The position numbers and the translations under genes are program-made. Positions 59,087-64,000 of a stretch of DNA of 64,000 bases are shown in pieces. The notes beneath the pieces were generated by a model that saw nothing but the letters and a program-made list of their open reading frames with translations, was not told where the DNA came from and did no database searches. The stretch comes from Bacteroidales bacterium. Its GTDB lineage: Bacteria > Bacteroidota > Bacteroidia > Bacteroidales > JAADGE01. The stretch lies in assembly GCA_021108035.1 (NCBI GenBank), contig JAIORQ010000052.1, positions 1 through 64,000 of the forward strand. The letters run 5' to 3'. Numbering within the stretch: the stretch's first letter is position 1; the number at the start of each line of letters is the position of its first letter.

Positions 59087-61912
59087 ATGAAAAAATTTTT
59101 CAAAATCTTTGCAATTGTACTAATTGTTTTAATTGCAGTAATTATCTTAATCCCGATTATTTTTAAGGGTAAGATCATTGAAATGGCACAAGAAGAAGCC
59201 AATAAAAATCTTAATGCAAAAGTTGAATTTGCTGATCTCAATGTTTCATTAATTAAAAACTTTCCAAACATAAGTGCCGAGATTGAAGACTTGAGCATTG
59301 CCGGAGTTGACACTTTCAGAAATGATACACTTGTAACTTTTAAAAAGTTTAAAGCTGTGCTTAATCTAATGAGCGTAATATCGGGCGATGAGATTAAAGT
59401 AAAACGTATTTTATTGGATGAACCCAATATCAATGTAATTGTGTTGGAAGACGGTACGGCAAATTACGACATTGCTCTTGAAGATACAACAGCAACTGAA
59501 GAAGAAGTTCCGACAGAAACAGATACAACTGAATCGAACTTTCAAATTGCACTGAAGAAATTTGAAATAAAAAATGCAAATATTAAATATGATGACAGAC
59601 AAGGTGATGTTTATGCCGAATTAGAGAATTTGAATTTCCTTTTAAAAGGAGATATGACGGAAGATTTAACAAATCTTGATTTATTGTTGCAAATTGATTC
59701 TGTAACAGTTAAATCAGGAGGAGTCAGGTATTTAAAGAAAGCAAAAGTTGTATTCGATTCAGAATTAAAAGCAGATCTTGAAAATTCAATTTACACATTT
59801 AAAGAGAACGAGTTTCAATTAAATGAGATAAAACTCGGTTTTGACGGTTTTGTTGAAATGCCGGCAGAAGATATTATTATGGATATGACATTTGAAACCA
59901 AAGAATCAAATTTTAAAGATGTATTATCTTTGGTTCCTGCTGTTTATATGACGGATTTTGAAGGTGTGGAAACTTCCGGAGAATTTAAATTCAGCGGCTA
60001 TGCAAAAGGAACATATAATGATTTAATAATGCCTGCTTTCGGTATTGATTTATTGGTTAAAAACGGTTATTTTAAATATCCTGATTTGCCGAAATCGGTT
60101 AAAGATATTAATATTTCAGTTAAAGTGGATGCTAAAGAAGGAACAGGAGATGATATGACAATTGATCTTAAAAAAGCTTCGATAACAATGGCAGGTAACC
60201 CGGTAAGTATGTTTGCTTTTATAAATATGACGGCTGCTGATGTAAGTATGAACGGAAATGTCAAAGGAAAAATTGATCTGAATTCTGTAAAAGATGTTGT
60301 ACCTGTTGATGATACCGAGCTTTCAGGAATTGTTAAAGCAGACCTAAATTTTAAAGGTAATTTATCAGATATCGAAAATGAAAATTATGAGAAATTTGAT
60401 GCAAACGGAAATCTTACCCTTGAAAAAATTTCTGTTACTATGGAAGATGTACCTAAAGTTGATATTAAAAAAGCAGATATGGATTTTTCTCCTCAATTTG
60501 TTGATCTTAAGCAATTTGATGCTACAGTCGGGAAAAGTGATCTGCATTTGAAGGGAAGAATTGATAACCTTATTTCATATGTGTTTAAAGAAGAATTATT
60601 GACAGGAACATTTAACTTTACGTCAAACCTGCTTGACCTAAATGAGTTAACTGCATCAAGTTCAGAAGAAGGAGCCGGTGGAGAAGAAGCTTCCGGAGGA
60701 GAAAGTTCAGGAGACGAAACCGGTGCGGATTCAGAGATTGTTGAAATACCGGATAATATTGATTTCACACTTAATTCATCATTAAAGAAGGTGTTGTATG
60801 ATGAACTGACTATTACTAACCTTGTTGGCTTGATTATTATTAAGGACAGCAAATTAGATATGAAACAATTGCGAATGAATATGCTCGGAGGAAGTATGAA
60901 TTTGAGCGGATCTTATGATACTAAAAAACTTGACAAACCTGTTGCTGATTTGAGTATGAATATTTCAAATTTTAATATTCCGCAAGTTTATCAGGCTTTT
61001 ATGACAATTCAAGATTATGTTCCTATTGCTGAAAACTGTACGGGAGATATTTCTGCAAATATTAATTTAAATACAATATTAGATAATGAAATGATGCCTG
61101 TTTTAAATACATTAAACAGTTCAGGAAATTTAAACTCAAATAATATTTCAATTAAAGATAATCGCTTATTTAATAATTTAGCAAAAGTTACCAAGCAAAA
61201 TAAATATAAGTCACCGCGCTTAAGTAATTTTGATATTGCATATACTGTTAAAGACGGTAATTTAACTGTTGAAGAATCAGATTTTAAAATTGCCGGAACA
61301 GAAGTTACATTAGGAGGCACACAAAATATTGACAGGTCACTTGATTTTGATCTCGGAATGATAATACCTAACAGTATAGCAGGAAATTTAATATCAAATA
61401 TCCCTGTCGGCAGTTCAAAAAAAGATGTTGATGTTACGGCAAATATCGGCGGCACCTCAACCGATCCTAAAATTGTTGGTTTTACAAGTTCATTAACAGA
61501 AGATATTATAGATGAAGTGAAGGAAAAGGTTGAAGAAAAAATTGAAGAAGTTAAGGAAAACGTAAAAGAAAAAGCTGATCAGATACTCAAAGATGCAAGA
61601 AAAAAAGCAGACCGTGTAATTGCTGAAGCAGAAAATCAAGCCAAAAATATAAGAAGTAATGCAAAGAAAGCCGGCGACAGATTAATATCCGAAGCCGGAA
61701 GTCAAGGAGATAAACTAATACGTGAAGCAAGAAATCCGATTGCTAAAAAAGCTGCTGAACTTTCGAAGAAAGAATTAGTTAAAAATGCAAAAAATCAAGC
61801 AACGAATCTTAATAATAAGGCAGATAAAGAAGCGAACAATGTAATTAAAGCAGCAAATACCAAAGCTGATAAAATAATGTCGGATGCTAATACCAGAGCA
61901 AATAAGTTGTAG
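59087..61912 (+). CDS. AsmA-family protein with charged helical tail
   Basis: 941 residues. One N-terminal membrane helix (about 8-28, IVLIVLIAVIILIPIIF) is followed by a long AsmA/YhdP-like beta-groove region (about 30-800), including typical AsmA strands such as NISAEIEDLSIAGVD and GTANYDIALED. AsmA-type proteins span the periplasm and move phospholipids to the outer membrane. A Ser/Gly/Glu-rich linker (about 524-550) interrupts it. The last 115 residues are helical and rich in Lys, Ala, Glu and Asn, with roughly 11-residue periodicity (KADQILKDARKKADRVIAEA and similar), suggesting an amphipathic or coiled-coil tail. Confidence 0.88.
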   Translation: MKKFFKIFAIVLIVLIAVIILIPIIFKGKIIEMAQEEANKNLNAKVEFADLNVSLIKNFPNISAEIEDLSIAGVDTFRNDTLVTFKKFKAVLNLMSVISGDEIKVKRILLDEPNINVIVLEDGTANYDIALEDTTATEEEVPTETDTTESNFQIALKKFEIKNANIKYDDRQGDVYAELENLNFLLKGDMTEDLTNLDLLLQIDSVTVKSGGVRYLKKAKVVFDSELKADLENSIYTFKENEFQLNEIKLGFDGFVEMPAEDIIMDMTFETKESNFKDVLSLVPAVYMTDFEGVETSGEFKFSGYAKGTYNDLIMPAFGIDLLVKNGYFKYPDLPKSVKDINISVKVDAKEGTGDDMTIDLKKASITMAGNPVSMFAFINMTAADVSMNGNVKGKIDLNSVKDVVPVDDTELSGIVKADLNFKGNLSDIENENYEKFDANGNLTLEKISVTMEDVPKVDIKKADMDFSPQFVDLKQFDATVGKSDLHLKGRIDNLISYVFKEELLTGTFNFTSNLLDLNELTASSSEEGAGGEEASGGESSGDETGADSEIVEIPDNIDFTLNSSLKKVLYDELTITNLVGLIIIKDSKLDMKQLRMNMLGGSMNLSGSYDTKKLDKPVADLSMNISNFNIPQVYQAFMTIQDYVPIAENCTGDISANINLNTILDNEMMPVLNTLNSSGNLNSNNISIKDNRLFNNLAKVTKQNKYKSPRLSNFDIAYTVKDGNLTVEESDFKIAGTEVTLGGTQNIDRSLDFDLGMIIPNSIAGNLISNIPVGSSKKDVDVTANIGGTSTDPKIVGFTSSLTEDIIDEVKEKVEEKIEEVKENVKEKADQILKDARKKADRVIAEAENQAKNIRSNAKKAGDRLISEAGSQGDKLIREARNPIAKKAAELSKKELVKNAKNQATNLNNKADKEANNVIKAANTKADKIMSDANTRANKL

Positions 61913-61929
61913 TTGTTAACTTTTAAAAA

Positions 61930-61954
61930 AGGAGGAATTATGAAACACCCGTGA
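61930..61954 (+). other. Four-codon reading frame with a strong Shine-Dalgarno
   Basis: GGAGG (61931-61935) stands at ideal spacing before ATG AAA CAC CCG TGA (61940-61954, Met-Lys-His-Pro). Such ribosome-binding sites are rare in this window. It may be the decayed start of a lost gene, a leader minigene, or chance. Confidence 0.3.
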
Positions 61955-62107
61955 CAAACAAGATTTACACAAAATAACTTGAGTAAAACCGTGTTAATTA
62001 CTTGCAGTTAAATGCAGGTGTTACTCTACGCAAAGCAAAATTGATATAATAAACCATGAAAAGCATCCAACTTGTAAAACATTTATTAATTATAAAATTT
62101 TAAACAA

Positions 62108-63217
62108 ATGAAAACAAATTATTTACAATTAATGGTTTTTTTAATGGTCATTGCTGTTTCAATCGGAGCTTGCAAGAAAGATAATGTTGTTGAACCTGAA
62201 GATAATGAGGACGATATTATAAAGAGTTATTCCGGATCCGGATCAGAAGGTGATTTAGTAACATTTGAGATAAATCATACAGACGGCTCATATACTATTC
62301 ATAATGAAACAACCGGGGAAGATGAAAGCGGGAATTATACAATTATAACAGATAATGATTTAACCGGAATTTATGAAATTAATATTGGTGCATCTAATTT
62401 TTATGCTGTTGAACTTGATGATAAGATTATTGCAGCTAATTTTCCGACCGGTAACCCAAATAACAATATATCTGTCGGAGTTTCCTCAAGTATTGACAAT
62501 TCATCAAATATGAATAATATACATGGTAATTATGCCTATATTATTATGGATAATGACGGAATTATGGATGATCCCAAAATAAAGGAATGGGGTATCTTGA
62601 ACGTAAAAGATGATAATACTTGGATAAAAAAAGGATATGCTACTAATACCGGAGACGGTTCAATACCGGAGTTATCTCCTGATCAATATGCAGGAACTTT
62701 ACCAATTACCAGTGGGGATGAAACAGGAACTTGGGTAGTAAACGGCGAAAATAAAGAACGTTTAGATGTTTCAATTGACGGAAGTTCAGAAAGTCTGTCA
62801 GGATTTGTATATGCAGATGTTGAAGAAGCAGCTTTTTTACTTGATTTAGGAGCAGGAAACGGATTTTTAATAGGTCTTCGTATTACTGATAATTCTTCCT
62901 TTAGTATAATTGCAGATGATTATAAGTTTATAAACGTATGGGACAACGGATACGGAGCAGGAAATTATTCAATCAGTAATACAGGTGTGGTGAATTGGGT
63001 GCATCAAGGAAGTGATGGTTCGTCTGACGGTAATTTTCAGTTAACTCAATGCACAAATGTGTTAAATAATTTTTTTTATTGCAATAATGTTGATCTCGGT
63101 GATGATTATTTTGAATCAATTTATTGTATTGTTGTCGGAGATATAATATTACAATTTGGATTTGATAATTCAAACGGAGATTTTGCTCAATATGGGATTG
63201 GGGCAAAAATTAATTAA
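62108..63217 (+). CDS. Lipoprotein of unknown function
   Basis: 369 residues. The lipoprotein signal ends SIGACKK, with Cys22, followed by an acidic linker (EPEDNEDD). The mature protein is beta-rich with many Gly, Asp and Asn residues. Segments such as GSYTIHNETTGEDESGNYT and TWVVNGENKERLDVSIDGSS suggest repeated beta-strands around calycin-like folds. Probably exposed at the outer membrane. No catalytic motif and no family recognised. Confidence 0.65.
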   Translation: MKTNYLQLMVFLMVIAVSIGACKKDNVVEPEDNEDDIIKSYSGSGSEGDLVTFEINHTDGSYTIHNETTGEDESGNYTIITDNDLTGIYEINIGASNFYAVELDDKIIAANFPTGNPNNNISVGVSSSIDNSSNMNNIHGNYAYIIMDNDGIMDDPKIKEWGILNVKDDNTWIKKGYATNTGDGSIPELSPDQYAGTLPITSGDETGTWVVNGENKERLDVSIDGSSESLSGFVYADVEEAAFLLDLGAGNGFLIGLRITDNSSFSIIADDYKFINVWDNGYGAGNYSISNTGVVNWVHQGSDGSSDGNFQLTQCTNVLNNFFYCNNVDLGDDYFESIYCIVVGDIILQFGFDNSNGDFAQYGIGAKIN

Positions 63218-63273
63218 ATCTGTAAAGTTTTTTTAGGACGATACAAATTTAATAATAAAAATCCCGGATTGAT

Positions 63274-63303
63274 AAGCGTAGTTTTTTTTTAACTACGCTT
63301 TTT
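63274..63303. terminator. Bidirectional terminator after the lipoprotein gene
   Basis: A 10-bp perfect stem AAGCGTAGTT (63274-63283) / AACTACGCTT (63291-63300) with a T-only loop and T-run on the plus strand. Confidence 0.85.
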
Positions 63304-63544
63304 CATTTTCAGAAAGTTTCTTCAACAGACATGAAGTTTTCATTTGGTATGATTGAGTAATTTTTAACAAACCCGTCCGACCGCTTGAGCGGTCATACGG
63401 ATTAAGATTACAATGTACCTCCTTATAATAAGTAAACAAGGTGTAATATGCTGTTTGTAAATAAATTTGGAGAGTTTTTGAGGACTTGGTATATTTGAGA
63501 AAATATTTTTGAAATATAAATAAACAATTTTGCACAATGCAGAT

Positions 63545-63607
63545 ATATATGTAACTATGTTTTTTTAGTTACGTATATACACTAAGTACGTTAACATAAA
63601 TGTTGTG
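63545..63607. repeat. Dispersed boundary motif, copy 2
   Basis: TTTTTTAGTTACGTATATAC with the next base (63561-63581) repeats 28902-28922 and continues to AAATGTTGTGG (63597-63607). The inverted pair ATATATGTAACTA / TAGTTACGTATAT lies around its T-run (63545-63579). It precedes the small membrane protein by 50 bp. The remaining gap 63304-63540 shows nothing convincing. Confidence 0.6.
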
Positions 63608-63656
63608 GTGCATTATAAAAGAATAGATATTTAAAATGATGATAGAATAATCAGTT

Positions 63657-63956
63657 ATGAATAAAATAAACTTTAGAGACTTAGCATTAGTTAACTTAGT
63701 ATTTGTTATTGTTATAAATTTATTAATCGCTTATTTATTAACTAGGATCCAAGTAGTTCTCATCAACGAACAGCTTAACGATGGTTCACAACTGTTTTTT
63801 TTGACAATCATAGCAACAATATTATTGATCTTGGGAATTATTTTTACAGTAATAAGTATTGTGAGAAAAGAGCGAAAGGATTTCAGATACAAATTTTGTA
63901 TTTGGGGTTACCCAATTTTCATTTTGTTAACATTAATATCGATATATCTAGCTTAG
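63657..63956 (+). CDS. Small membrane protein
   Basis: 99 residues with three predicted helices: LALVNLVFVIVINLLIAYLL, LFFLTIIATILLILGIIFTV and FCIWGYPIFILLTLISIYL. Basic loops (VRKERKDFRYK) suggest inner-membrane orientation. No family recognised. It is associated with the same upstream motif as the lipoprotein gene at 28999. Function unknown. Confidence 0.6.
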   Translation: MNKINFRDLALVNLVFVIVINLLIAYLLTRIQVVLINEQLNDGSQLFFLTIIATILLILGIIFTVISIVRKERKDFRYKFCIWGYPIFILLTLISIYLA

Positions 63957-64000
63957 GTGAATACAAAAACGTACCACAACACAAAGTTAAAAACCATAAG

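Overview
The window is low-GC DNA from a member of the Bacteroidota, probably an anaerobic Bacteroidales-like lineage. Five points support this: four proteins end in a type IX secretion (T9SS) sorting domain; lipoproteins carry typical Bacteroidota signals; promoters have the TTG-N20-TAnnTTTG form; Shine-Dalgarno sites are almost absent; and gene families such as CdsZ, DUF134, a PafA-like phosphatase and HsdR_N are present. I saw no rRNA, tRNA, CRISPR array, prophage or intact transposase.

Layout. 0.45-2.7 kb (minus strand): molybdenum-binding subunit of a xanthine dehydrogenase. 3.1-15.5 kb (plus strand): a long co-directional cluster. It holds a DUF5320 protein, a zinc-ribbon protein, two MinD-type ATPases with inserted ferredoxin domains, two NifX-like proteins, an FAD disulfide-type reductase, an unusual ferredoxin-DUF1858-DUF2249-solute-binding fusion, a TrmO-like protein, a metallo-beta-lactamase-fold protein, an aminotransferase, a DUF89 protein, a CGGC protein and a radical SAM protein. 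The cluster looks like an anaerobic iron-sulfur/heterometal cofactor assembly system related to the orange-protein (ORP) type. Its first promoter has an 18-bp perfect palindrome exactly between the -33 and -7 elements, and a near copy lies 243 bp upstream. A DUF134 regulator, the usual partner of such clusters, is at 38.5 kb.

15.6-25.2 kb: outer-membrane and secreted proteins (a T9SS endonuclease I and a T9SS V8-like protease) around a large Na+/H+ antiporter with a cyclic-nucleotide-binding domain. 25.3-37.3 kb (plus strand only): a group II intron remnant followed by about a dozen unrelated single-gene units, including a HigBA toxin-antitoxin pair, many followed by short folding sequences with a shared motif. 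This resembles a cassette array, although no integrase is present. 37.7-49.6 kb is mostly on the minus strand: a DUF4160/DUF2442 pair, a PafA-like phosphatase that has lost catalytic residues, CdsZ, Nif3, HsdR_N, Memo, a YafQ-type toxin-antitoxin pair, the AmmeMemoRadiSam radical SAM enzyme, CoaD, a T9SS protein and a PASTA protein. 49.7-63.9 kb: an M23 peptidase, a leucine-rich repeat protein, a TPR-PAS-PP2C sensor phosphatase, FolC, PhoH, an AsmA-like protein and a lipoprotein.

The intergenic DNA is rich in structured, probably non-autonomous repeats. Two elements of 271 and 270 bp share internal sequence, length and fold but have different termini in which both arms changed together. The strongest leads are the cofactor cluster with its fusion protein and operator, the compensating hairpin elements, the cassette-like array and the catalytically degenerate phosphatase.
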